Shown piece after piece: positions 23,339 through 30,670 of a stretch of DNA of 59,300 nucleotides. The translations under genes and the position numbers were made by a program. The stretch covers positions 1-59,300 of the forward strand of contig DAOTXX010000121.1 of the NCBI GenBank assembly GCA_034434835.1, in the 5' to 3' direction. The stretch comes from JBGLNJ01 sp034434835 (lineage in GTDB: Bacteria; Chloroflexota; Anaerolineae; Fen-1058). The notes below the pieces were generated by a model, which worked only from the letters and a program-made list of their open reading frames with translations, did not search any database and was not told where the DNA came from. Position 1 is the stretch's first letter, and the number at the start of each line of letters is the position of its first letter.

Positions 23339-24496
23339 CTAAGCCCCCTTGCTCCGGACGCGGCTGCGAATGCGCTGCGCGCCGTCCAACACTACCAACA
23401 CCACCATCCCCCCCAGCACGGCAGGCACAAAGATGTTGTAGAACAGAGTCACATAGTACACGACTGGATACCTGGTGGGCGAAGGCTCGTAATGACTGAG
23501 CCAGGCACCGGTAAAGCTTTCCGTCGTCGCGTCGGGATGACACTTTTGGCACGCCTTGAGCAAGTTGGATTGAATCTGCAAGCCGCCTTTTGGATCTTGG
23601 GTGTTGGCAATATCGTGTACGCCGTGGCAGTCAAAGCAGACGGGCTTGTTGGTCATTTGATCGGGTGATTGCTTCTGAAAGATCTCGACGGTTGTGCCAT
23701 GAAAGTCGGCCACGTAGCTGTTGAGCACATTCGTCGAGATGTTATACTTGCTCATTCGCTGGGGATCGGTATGGCACTTGCCGCACATCTCGGTGGGTGA
23801 CTTGAGTCGAAAGGCCTGTGTAGTCGGGTCGGTGATCGTATGCACACCGTGGCAGTCAATGCAGCTCGGCACGTCCGGGTTATCTTGAGCCAACGCCGCG
23901 CCATGTACGCTGTCTTTGTATTGATTAAAGATCGCGCCGTGGCATTTGCTGCAAGCCTGCGCGATGCGCCAGCGCGGTTGATCGGGTGGGCGCACGTCGT
24001 GCGCACCGTGGCAGTCTGTGCAGACTGCGCCCAGCCGGTTGCCTGAAGCCAACGCTCTTTGATGGACGCTGTCCAATGTTTTTTCGTAATTATCGTTGTG
24101 ACACTGCTTGCACGATGGGTACAGGTCGAGCGTCACCTGCCGCCGGTCGGCTGGCTTGTACTCACGGTGCGGGTAGCCCGAGATCTGCGTGTGGCACATG
24201 ACGCAGGCGACGTTTTTCGCGCCGTGTACTGAGGCCTTGAAAGCGTCCGGGTCAACATAGAGCGAAATGATCTCGCCGTTGGCCGCTTTCATTTGTTGAG
24301 CGGGATTCGAGTGACAGCTCAAACAGACCTGATTGTCCGCCCCGGTCGGCGTGGGGGGCATGACGGGTGTGGCAGCGGCAACCGGCCCAATGGGCGGAGC
24401 GGCTGAAACGGCCTGGCTCATCAGGATGAGCAAGGTCAGAGCCGCCAGCGCCATCAACAGGCCGATTGCCTTGCGCCGTTGGGCGCGTTTTGCCAT
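23339..24496 (-). CDS. Membrane-anchored nonahaem c-type cytochrome
   Basis: 385 residues. An N-terminal signal helix (about 10-32) exports the protein and a C-terminal helix (about 345-370, VTLFYNIFVPAVLGGMVVLV) anchors it. Nine CXXCH sites run through the domain: CLSCH, CVMCH, CKQCH, CTDCH, CSKCH, CIDCH, CGKCH, CFDCH, CQKCH. GVHDI/GAHDV and HGVHTI segments following the CXDCHG motifs resemble cytochrome c3/c7-like families. Its C-terminal helix and tight link to the b561 gene suggest one membrane complex. No catalytic CXXCK site is seen, so it looks like a wire rather than an enzyme. Confidence 0.92.
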   Translation of the reverse strand: MAKRAQRRKAIGLLMALAALTLLILMSQAVSAAPPIGPVAAATPVMPPTPTGADNQVCLSCHSNPAQQMKAANGEIISLYVDPDAFKASVHGAKNVACVMCHTQISGYPHREYKPADRRQVTLDLYPSCKQCHNDNYEKTLDSVHQRALASGNRLGAVCTDCHGAHDVRPPDQPRWRIAQACSKCHGAIFNQYKDSVHGAALAQDNPDVPSCIDCHGVHTITDPTTQAFRLKSPTEMCGKCHTDPQRMSKYNISTNVLNSYVADFHGTTVEIFQKQSPDQMTNKPVCFDCHGVHDIANTQDPKGGLQIQSNLLKACQKCHPDATTESFTGAWLSHYEPSPTRYPVVYYVTLFYNIFVPAVLGGMVVLVVLDGAQRIRSRVRSKGA

Positions 24497-24539
24497 GTCA
24501 TTCTCCTTTTGCTTATGAGTGTGAGCAAGTATCGGAAGC

Positions 24540-26408
24540 TCAACTCTTTTTAGGTTTGCGTGCGTTCAACACTGCGACCACCAAAATAACTACGGCGGTC
24601 AGGCTCAGCCAGATGATCCAATTTGCGCCTGGCGCGGGTTGGGGCGTTGCTGCTACAGTGGGCGTAACGGTCGGCTCTGGTGTTGGGGTGGGTGGGACCG
24701 GGGTCGGTGTTGGCGGCAGGGGTGTCGGCGTGGCAGGCGCCTGCTCGAGCTTGTTCAGATCGCTGTCGGCCTTGTCCAGGATGGCCTTGGCGTAAGGATA
24801 GTTGTGCAAACCCAGAGAGCCATCGCTCTTGACGAACGAGACGTTCGTCCAGGCCATCTGGTATTCGGTGGGCGCAGTGCTGGTGATGACTCTGACCTGC
24901 GCATCGAACCAGGCCGGATTCTTGGCGGCCAGTGCTTTGAGGCGTCCTTCGAGCGCCGTGATCTTGGCGCCGATCTCTTGCTGGCGATCATCCATCAGTT
25001 TCTGCAAGGCTTCCGCAGCTACCTGTGGGGCTTGGGACTTTTGATTGATGTGGCACGCGCTGCAGGCGCTCGGCTGGCCCTTTTCCGCCTGACCGGGCAT
25101 AGCGATCTTCCAGTTGTGCGTGGCAATATCGCCTGTGTCGGCGCTCTTGGGGATGCCGGGCATGTGGCAGCTCACGCAGATGGCTTGTCCGTCCTTGGCG
25201 GCAAAATGCGACGAGGGCTTGCCTTCCACGCCAAGGGCGGCTTTGCCTTCGAACATCTCTTGCATCGGGTAATGAACCTCGGAGCCGGGCTGGATCGGGC
25301 GAGTGCCGCCGGAGGTGGCATTATGGCAGATCGTACATTCCTGATACATCTCGCGGCGGAGCAGTGCATCAAATGGCTTGCTGCTTTCTTTATGCGGATC
25401 GTGGCACACGACACAGGTGATGCTGAACCTGGCATCGGCCAGCTTGACCGGATTATCCTTGGGCGCCAGGAACGCATCGGCGCTGTGGCACACCGCGCAC
25501 GAATCTTGTCCTCCCACCTTCTTGAGATTATCGAGGGCCATTGCATGTCCAGATGGAAGCCATTCGAGATATTGCTGGCGGTACTGCTTGGCATGGCCGT
25601 CCAGCCACCAGTTGGGATCGGTATCCTTGCCCGTGGGCAAGACAGGCGTCCAGTTCGCCTTGGTCAGATCGCCGCCCGGCGTGTAGCTAATCGGATACTG
25701 ATGCGTTTGGCCCTTGTCATCTTTCGAGGTACCGCGCGTATGACACGCTCCGCAAATCTGGGCGTCCGCAGCTTTTGTCTTGTTGACCGGGATGCTGTCC
25801 TTGTTCGGGGTCTTGATGTGCTCGGAGCCGGGACCGTGGCACGCTTCACAGCCGATGCTCACTTCGACGAATGGCAGGTCCTTGCCGGCCTTGTAATTGG
25901 CGGCGGTGAATTTTTCGGCTCGGGCCAGATTGAACCCAGTCGTATGACACCCTGCACATTCCTTCAACCAGTCTTCACCTGCTGCAGCGTCCTGCCAGGT
26001 ATTGTCGGTATCTGCTGGCCCTTGCCCGGCGATGTTCCACTGACCTCTGCCCATTACCAACCTGCCTGTCTTGGGATCAGTCAAGATGTAGCGCTGCCGA
26101 TAGCGCCAGCCCATCGTCAGCACAACACTTTTTTCGGTATATTGCTGTTTGGTATCGGTGATGACGCTGGACTGTTTGGAGAAATCGGCCAGGATGATCT
26201 TGTCTTTTGACTTGAGGGGGTCTTGGATCATCTTGGCGTGGAGGGTTTGCGACCACTGGTCATAAGCTGCTGCGTGGCACGTTTTGCATTTCTCGGAACC
26301 TACAAAGGTCGGAACGGGCGGCTGTGCGCCCTGAGCTTGCGCGAGGGTGACGCCCGCCAGTGTCAAGGCTATGAGAACGATGACGGCAAACAAGCCTTGT
26401 TTGAGCAT
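24540..26408 (-). CDS. Nonahaem c-type cytochrome with c554-like start, NrfA-like end and membrane tail
   Basis: 622 residues from ATG 26408, nine bases after GGAGG; the frame open to 26684 runs through the promoter and is not used. A signal peptide (residues 1-24, ending LAQAQG) is followed by nine CXXCH sites: CKTCH, CAGCH, CEACH, CGACH, CAVCH, CVVCH, CTICH, CVSCH, CSACH. The first site context KCKTCHAAAYDQWSQTLH resembles cytochrome c554. The end of the soluble part (LGLHNYPYAKAIL) resembles the C-terminal helix of cytochrome c nitrite reductases. A Pro/Thr linker and a transmembrane helix (about 590-612) close the protein. It is the promoter-proximal gene of the cytochrome operon. Substrate is unknown. 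Confidence 0.92.
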   Translation of the reverse strand: MLKQGLFAVIVLIALTLAGVTLAQAQGAQPPVPTFVGSEKCKTCHAAAYDQWSQTLHAKMIQDPLKSKDKIILADFSKQSSVITDTKQQYTEKSVVLTMGWRYRQRYILTDPKTGRLVMGRGQWNIAGQGPADTDNTWQDAAAGEDWLKECAGCHTTGFNLARAEKFTAANYKAGKDLPFVEVSIGCEACHGPGSEHIKTPNKDSIPVNKTKAADAQICGACHTRGTSKDDKGQTHQYPISYTPGGDLTKANWTPVLPTGKDTDPNWWLDGHAKQYRQQYLEWLPSGHAMALDNLKKVGGQDSCAVCHSADAFLAPKDNPVKLADARFSITCVVCHDPHKESSKPFDALLRREMYQECTICHNATSGGTRPIQPGSEVHYPMQEMFEGKAALGVEGKPSSHFAAKDGQAICVSCHMPGIPKSADTGDIATHNWKIAMPGQAEKGQPSACSACHINQKSQAPQVAAEALQKLMDDRQQEIGAKITALEGRLKALAAKNPAWFDAQVRVITSTAPTEYQMAWTNVSFVKSDGSLGLHNYPYAKAILDKADSDLNKLEQAPATPTPLPPTPTPVPPTPTPEPTVTPTVAATPQPAPGANWIIWLSLTAVVILVVAVLNARKPKKS

Positions 26409-26489
26409 CAAGTGTTTCCTCCGGGGCAGAGACTTGTCAGGCAAACCAGCCAAATTGCCTGCCCCAAACGTCCGCCTACCCCATTTCGC

Positions 26490-26507
26490 ATGGGGGATTG
26501 CCCCCAT
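26490..26507. promoter_or_regulatory. 18 bp palindrome ATGGGG-N6-CCCCAT overlapping the cytochrome promoter
   Basis: ATGGGGGATTGCCCCCAT, with 7 bp perfect arms. It overlaps the -10 box of the minus-strand promoter by two bases and covers its transcription start, a position typical of a repressor site. Confidence 0.55.
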
Positions 26508-26533
26508 TATAGCATTGTGCCTGGTGATGTCAA
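26506..26533 (-). promoter_or_regulatory. Consensus sigma-70 promoter of the cytochrome operon
   Basis: Minus strand TTGACA (26533-26528), 16 bp spacer and TATAAT (26511-26506), both boxes perfect. Start near 26499 leaves a leader of about 90 nt. Confidence 0.8.
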
Positions 26534-26556
26534 AGTGACATTTGACGTGACTGAAA

Positions 26557-26570
26557 GTGATATAGATCAC
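26557..26570. promoter_or_regulatory. CRP/FNR-family binding palindrome
   Basis: GTGATATAGATCAC has perfect 5 bp arms and closely matches the E. coli CRP core TGTGATCTAGATCACA. Its centre lies about 64 bp upstream of the predicted minus-strand start, near the class I activator position. It is about 120 bp upstream of the plus-strand start. Confidence 0.6.
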
Positions 26571-26585
26571 GTGTTTGGTATCGTG

Positions 26586-26603
26586 ATGGGTGAATTCCCC
26601 CAT
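26586..26603. promoter_or_regulatory. 18 bp palindrome ATGGGT-N6-CCCCAT
   Basis: ATGGGTGAATTCCCCCAT, one arm mismatch from the copies at 14571 and 26490. It lies between the CRP/FNR-like site and the plus-strand promoter. Confidence 0.5.
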
Positions 26604-26648
26604 TGCCAGGGAGCAAATTGGCTTCCTGACCCCCGTCACAATCACTTT

Positions 26649-26677
26649 TTGACACATATTTTCCAATGTGGTATAGT
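26649..26677 (+). promoter_or_regulatory. Sigma-70 promoter of the ccm operon
   Basis: TTGACA (26649-26654), 17 bp spacer, TATAGT (26672-26677). The start would be near 26684, 56 nt before ccmE. Confidence 0.8.
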
Positions 26678-26739
26678 CGGTCAAAATCTACAGAATTATG
26701 CAAATTGGGGCATTCAATCCAGAGTATTTGAGGAGGCTT

Positions 26740-27174
26740 ATGCGCGCCAAGTTTCTGATAGGGGGTGTCGTGATTGCGGCGGCGGTCATCTATTTAATCG
26801 CGTCGAGTCTAAGCACTTCGGCGCAGTATTATCTTACCGTCAAAGAAGTGCGCCAGAAGGGAGCGTCTATGGTCGGGCGCAACTTGCGGGTATCCGGATT
26901 TGTGGTGGGCGACAGCATTGCCTACAGTCCGCAGGCGTCCAGTCTCTCGTTCAACATTGTGGACACCCGTGAAGAATTGACTGCAACCCACACCGTGAAT
27001 ACGCTCAAGATCGTGTACACAGGTCCCAAGCCCGATCTACTCCAGCACGAAGCTCAAGCGATTGCCGAGGGCAAACTCGAGCCGGATGGCACTTTTGTTG
27101 CCAGCAATTTGCTGCTCAAATGCCCAACTCGTTATGAGGATCAGATCCCGACTCCAACGCCGACGGGTGGGTAG
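26740..27174 (+). CDS. ccmE: Haem chaperone CcmE, CXXXY type
   Basis: 144 residues from ATG 26740 (GAGGAGG upstream). One N-terminal membrane anchor (about 4-24) is followed by the OB-fold domain of CcmE: LRVSGFVVGDSI, VYTGPKPDLL, EGKLEPDGTFVASNLLLKCP. At the haem-attachment position the usual H-x3-Y is replaced by C-P-T-R-Y, the CXXXY motif known for a subclass of CcmE in archaea and some bacteria. CcmE takes haem from CcmABCD and hands it to CcmF/H. It is the first gene of the maturation operon. Confidence 0.93.
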   Translation: MRAKFLIGGVVIAAAVIYLIASSLSTSAQYYLTVKEVRQKGASMVGRNLRVSGFVVGDSIAYSPQASSLSFNIVDTREELTATHTVNTLKIVYTGPKPDLLQHEAQAIAEGKLEPDGTFVASNLLLKCPTRYEDQIPTPTPTGG

Positions 27175-27322
27175 AATTTAGAGTGTAGAGAGTAGAGTGT
27201 AGAGAGTAGGGTGTAGAGCGTAAAGCGCAAGTGTCAAACGTGAAACGTCAAACGTGAAATGTCAGGAGTGACTCGTAACGTTTGACGCATGACGTTTGAC
27301 GCATGACGTTTGACGCTTTTGT
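27175..27322. repeat. Heptanucleotide repeat tract, ccmE-ccmF gap
   Basis: Successive 7 bp units evolve along the tract: GAGTGTA/GAGAGTA, then AACGTGA/AACGTCA, then GACGTTT/GACGCAT. The last pair recurs at 30601 and, in variant form, 34608. Confidence 0.85.
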
Positions 27323-27338
27323 GTGTATGGAGCTGTGA

Positions 27339-29471
27339 ATGGTCACCGATATTGGGTTGATGGCGTTGATATTGGCGTTGGTATGTGGCGTGTATTCTGT
27401 CGTGGCAACTGTCTATGGCACCATCCATAAACGCGGAGACTGGGTGATGAGCGCGCGGAATGCAGCACTGGTGATTGCGCCTCTCTTGACGTTGGCCGCG
27501 TTGTTGATCGTTTACTCGAACCTCACAGGCAACTACCGCCTGGAATATACCTCGCAAGTTTCCAGCCAGTCAACGCCGACCGTTTTGAAAATCACTGCGT
27601 TGTGGGGTGGACAAAACGGATCGCTGCTGTTCTGGTCTTGGCTGATGTCCCTGTTCGTCGCGGGTGTGATGCTCCGCAAGTGGGACAAGGACCGCGATCT
27701 GATGCCTTACGTCATCGCGGTGGCGGAGGTCATCCAGGTCTTTTTCTTGATGTTGGTGGTGCTGTTTGCCAATCCGTTTGCCAGGCTGTGGCAGTATCCT
27801 ACAGGTGAAATCAGAGGCGCTGTGTTTGGCGCGAGCACTGCGTTTGCAGCTTTGAGCGACATTGGCCTCTCTGGCCTGGCACAGACATTGTTTGCGCCAT
27901 GGGGATCGCTGCCCTTTACGCCTGCCGATGGGCGAGGTTTGGCTCCGCTCTTGCGTCATCCTGGCATGGTCGCGCATCCGCCCTTCCTGTATCTTGGCTT
28001 TGTGGGCCTGACCATTCCTTATGCGTTCGCGATGGCGGCGCTCATCGCTGGCAAGACGAACGATGCCTGGATCCGCACGACGCGCCGATGGACGCTGATG
28101 GCCTGGATGTTTCTGGCGATCGGTCTGTTACTCGGCGCGCGTTGGGCCTACGATGTGTTGGGCTGGGGTGGCTATTGGGGCTGGGATGCCGTCGAGAATG
28201 CTGCGCTCATGCCCTGGCTTTCGGGCACGGCTTTCCTGCACTCGGTGATGATCCAGGAAAAGCGCGGCATGTTCAAGACGTGGAACATGTTCCTGATCAT
28301 TGTGACGTTCTTGCAGGTGATCCTGGGGACGTTCATCACGCGCACGGGCGTGATCTCGTCCGTTCATTCGTTTGCTCGCTCGTCTATCGGCGTGCCGTTC
28401 CTGACTTTTACCGGTGTCGCGCTGATCGGCTCGGTAGGGCTGCTGCTGATGCGCCTGGACGACTTGAAGAGCGAGAACAAGCTCGATAGTCTGCTGTCGC
28501 GCGAGGCTGCTTTTGTCGCGCAGAACATGCTTTTTCTCATCATCAACCTGGCTGTCGCTATCGGCACATACTCCCCGATCTTTTCAGAGCTTTTGACGGG
28601 CGACAAGATCACTGTTGGCGCGCCATACTACCAGAAGGTGGTGGGGCCATTGCTGGTGCCGCTGGTGCTGCTGATGGGGGTCGCGCCGCTGATCCCGTGG
28701 CGGGCCGCTTCGCCTCAGGCGCTGAGCCGGAACGCGCTCTACCTGCCCCTTCCGATCACATTGATTCTGTTGGTCGTTCTGTTCGTGACCGGGATTCGTA
28801 ATCCGTTCGCGCTATTCGGCCTGGGACTGGTGATTTACGCCGGCGTGATCATCCTGGCCGAATACGCGCGCGGCGTCCGTGCGCGCCGCAAGACGGCTGG
28901 TGAAAGCTGGCTGCCTGCACTGTGGAACCTGATAGGACGCAACCGGCGGCGCTATGGCGGCTATCTCGTTCACGCGGGCATCGTACTGATGGGGGTGGGC
29001 ATCGTCGGCACGCATTTCTACCAGCAAGAGACTCAGCAGGCGCTCGCGGTCGGTCAATCGCTCTCGTTCGGTGATTACAAGATCACTTTTCAGCGTTTGG
29101 AGCTGGTGCCTTCGGGTCAGTCCGACAAGCAGATCATCGCTGCTCGCGTGAGCGTGGAACATGGAGGCAAATTTCTGGCGACGATGCGACCCTATCAGGA
29201 AGCTTATGAGAACGGTGAACGAATGACACCGCCCGCGCTCTGGAGCACGATAAGAGAAGACCTGTATCTGTTGCTTGGCGGTTACGAAAAGGACGGTTCG
29301 CTGGCGACGTTCAAGGTGTATATCAACCCGCTTGTCAACTGGCTGTGGCTGGGCGGGCTGGTGCTGATCGTGGGGACGCTTGTGGCGGCCTGGCCGGAAG
29401 CGGCAAAAGAGCGTGGAATGTTGAGCGTGGAGCGTAGAGCGATGGCATCAGTCGGGGCAAGGGCAAGATAG
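27339..29471 (+). CDS. ccmF: Cytochrome c haem lyase subunit CcmF
   Basis: 710 residues, slightly longer than typical. Multiple membrane helices surround the tryptophan-rich WWD signature (WGGYWGWDAVENAALMPWL, near residues 273-291). His residues in LLRHPGMVAHPPFLY and SVHSF fit the b-haem and substrate-haem ligands. A periplasmic domain near residues 560-660 precedes the last helix. CcmF with CcmH ligates haem to apocytochromes. The last 20 residues after the final helix coincide with a heptamer repeat tract and may be a recent extension. Confidence 0.97.
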   Translation: MVTDIGLMALILALVCGVYSVVATVYGTIHKRGDWVMSARNAALVIAPLLTLAALLIVYSNLTGNYRLEYTSQVSSQSTPTVLKITALWGGQNGSLLFWSWLMSLFVAGVMLRKWDKDRDLMPYVIAVAEVIQVFFLMLVVLFANPFARLWQYPTGEIRGAVFGASTAFAALSDIGLSGLAQTLFAPWGSLPFTPADGRGLAPLLRHPGMVAHPPFLYLGFVGLTIPYAFAMAALIAGKTNDAWIRTTRRWTLMAWMFLAIGLLLGARWAYDVLGWGGYWGWDAVENAALMPWLSGTAFLHSVMIQEKRGMFKTWNMFLIIVTFLQVILGTFITRTGVISSVHSFARSSIGVPFLTFTGVALIGSVGLLLMRLDDLKSENKLDSLLSREAAFVAQNMLFLIINLAVAIGTYSPIFSELLTGDKITVGAPYYQKVVGPLLVPLVLLMGVAPLIPWRAASPQALSRNALYLPLPITLILLVVLFVTGIRNPFALFGLGLVIYAGVIILAEYARGVRARRKTAGESWLPALWNLIGRNRRRYGGYLVHAGIVLMGVGIVGTHFYQQETQQALAVGQSLSFGDYKITFQRLELVPSGQSDKQIIAARVSVEHGGKFLATMRPYQEAYENGERMTPPALWSTIREDLYLLLGGYEKDGSLATFKVYINPLVNWLWLGGLVLIVGTLVAAWPEAAKERGMLSVERRAMASVGARAR

Positions 29472-29515
29472 TCGGGAGGCAAGATGCAGGAGGCAAGTCG
29501 CAAGACGCCAGTCGC
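29404..29515. repeat. Heptanucleotide repeat tract across the ccmF end and ccmH start
   Basis: Units GAGCGTG/GAGCGTA/GAGCGAT (about 29404-29442) and then GGAGGCA/AGATGCA/AGTCGCA/AGACGCC (about 29474-29513). It encodes the tail of CcmF and the first residues of CcmH. Confidence 0.8.
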
Positions 29516-29999
29516 AGGGCGTATGGAATGGACACTGATCGCCTCGCTGGTCGGCATGGTGGTGAGTCTGCTGCTCGTGGGGCCGGTCGCCGCCCAAGGC
29601 AGGCCAGTGACTGACGATCAGGTCAATGCGGTCGCCAAACAGCTCAATTGCCCGGTGTGCGAGAACGTCCCCCTGGATGTGTGCGAAACGCAGGCCTGCG
29701 TGCAATGGCGCGATCTGATCCGCCAAAAGCTCGCGGCAGGTGAAACGCCCGAGCAGATCGTGGCCTATTTTCGCGCCACCTATGGCGACCGTGTATTGCA
29801 GTCACCGCCCCGCGAAGGCCTCACAGGCCTGGTCTGGATTTTGCCGTTCGTCGGCCTGATCGCGGGCGTGGTGATTCTCGTCGTCGTGCTGCGTAAAATG
29901 GCATCTCAGCCTGCAACAGCGCAAGTTGAGGCGACACAGGCAGCGACAGCAACGGACAAATACCGCGAACGATTGGAACGCGAACTGAGAGAGCTTTAG
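29484..29999 (+). CDS. ccmH: Cytochrome c maturation protein CcmH (CcmL/NrfF type)
   Basis: 171 residues; ATG 29523 (MEWTLIASLVGMVV) is an alternative that removes 13 repeat-derived residues. A signal/anchor helix (about 15-37) precedes the periplasmic LNCPVC motif, the LRCxxC-type redox site, followed unusually by ENVPLDVCETQAC. The three-helix CcmH fold follows (WRDLIRQKLAAGETPEQIV, YGDRVL), then a second membrane helix (about 115-138). CcmH keeps apocytochrome CXXCH cysteines reduced for haem ligation with CcmF and CcmG. Confidence 0.94.
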   Translation: MQEASRKTPVAGRMEWTLIASLVGMVVSLLLVGPVAAQGRPVTDDQVNAVAKQLNCPVCENVPLDVCETQACVQWRDLIRQKLAAGETPEQIVAYFRATYGDRVLQSPPREGLTGLVWILPFVGLIAGVVILVVVLRKMASQPATAQVEATQAATATDKYRERLERELREL

Positions 30000-30016
30000 C
30001 TCAGGAAAACGGGCTT

Positions 30017-30583
30017 ATGAGCGGAACTGCAGCATCTTCGGGACAGATTGGTCGTTTGATCGGACGCGTCATTGCGCTGCTGATTGTGGTCGGGCTGGTG
30101 ATTGTCCTGGCGCTGGCGTTGCGGACGCGGTACGCCACGCAGCCCACGTCAGGTGCCGCGCCGGATTTGACCCTCACGCTTTATCCCGGTTACGATGGCG
30201 GATTGGGCAAGTCACAGCTCCGGCTATCGGACTTGCGTGGAAAGGTGGTGTTGCTCAACTTTTGGGCGAGTTGGTGTGTGCCCTGCCGCGAGGAACAGCC
30301 CGTCCTCGAAAAGCTTTGGCGGCAGTACCGTGATAAAGGGGTCGTATTCCTGGGCGTGGACTATGTGGACACTGAACCGGTTGCCCTCGATTACCTCAAG
30401 GAGTTTCAAGTCACCTATCCGAACGGCCCTGACCTGGGTACCAGGATTTCGTCCAAGTATCGCATCCAGGGCGTGCCAGAATCTTTTTTGATTGACCGGA
30501 AGGGGAACATTGTCTGGTTCAAGATCGCGCCGGTTCAGGAGGCCGAGTTGATCGCCAGGTTGAACGAGGCGCTTGCCAGATAA
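30017..30583 (+). CDS. ccmG: Thioredoxin-like protein CcmG/ResA
   Basis: 188 residues. An N-terminal membrane anchor (about 14-36) is followed by a TlpA/ResA thioredoxin fold: LRGKVVLLNFWASWCVPC with the redox CVPC, then EEQPVLEKL, VFLGVDYVD and the cis-Pro loop IQGVPESFLID. It reduces the haem-binding cysteines of apocytochromes after receiving electrons from CcdA. It starts 17 bp after ccmH. Confidence 0.95.
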   Translation: MSGTAASSGQIGRLIGRVIALLIVVGLVIVLALALRTRYATQPTSGAAPDLTLTLYPGYDGGLGKSQLRLSDLRGKVVLLNFWASWCVPCREEQPVLEKLWRQYRDKGVVFLGVDYVDTEPVALDYLKEFQVTYPNGPDLGTRISSKYRIQGVPESFLIDRKGNIVWFKIAPVQEAELIARLNEALAR

Positions 30584-30600
30584 TCTCCACCTGCTCCTGA

Positions 30601-30663
30601 CGCATGACGCTTGACGCATGACGTTTGACGCATGACGTTTGACGCATGACGTTTGACGTATAG
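30601..30663. repeat. Heptanucleotide repeat tract, ccmG to CcmI-like gene
   Basis: Nine consecutive 7 bp units, alternating GACGCAT and GACGTTT, ending GACGTAT directly before the ribosome site of the next gene. Confidence 0.95.
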
Positions 30664-30670
30664 AGGAACT

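Larger units (their letters stand above)
26409..26739. other. Divergent control region between cytochrome and ccm arms
   Basis: 331 bp without a gene. It holds, in order, an 18 bp palindrome, a minus-strand promoter, a CRP/FNR-type palindrome, a second 18 bp palindrome and a plus-strand promoter, each listed separately. The arrangement would let one set of regulators act on both arms. Confidence 0.8.

Noticed and set aside
24639..26210. 523-codon plus-strand ORF opposite the nonahaem cytochrome
   Set aside because: The minus strand encodes nine CXXCH sites, a signal peptide and a membrane tail; the plus frame has no domain.
24540..26684. Longer start at 26684 for the first nonahaem cytochrome
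   Set aside because: It would run through the operon's own promoter and lose the signal peptide at the N-terminus; ATG 26408 has GGAGG at proper distance.
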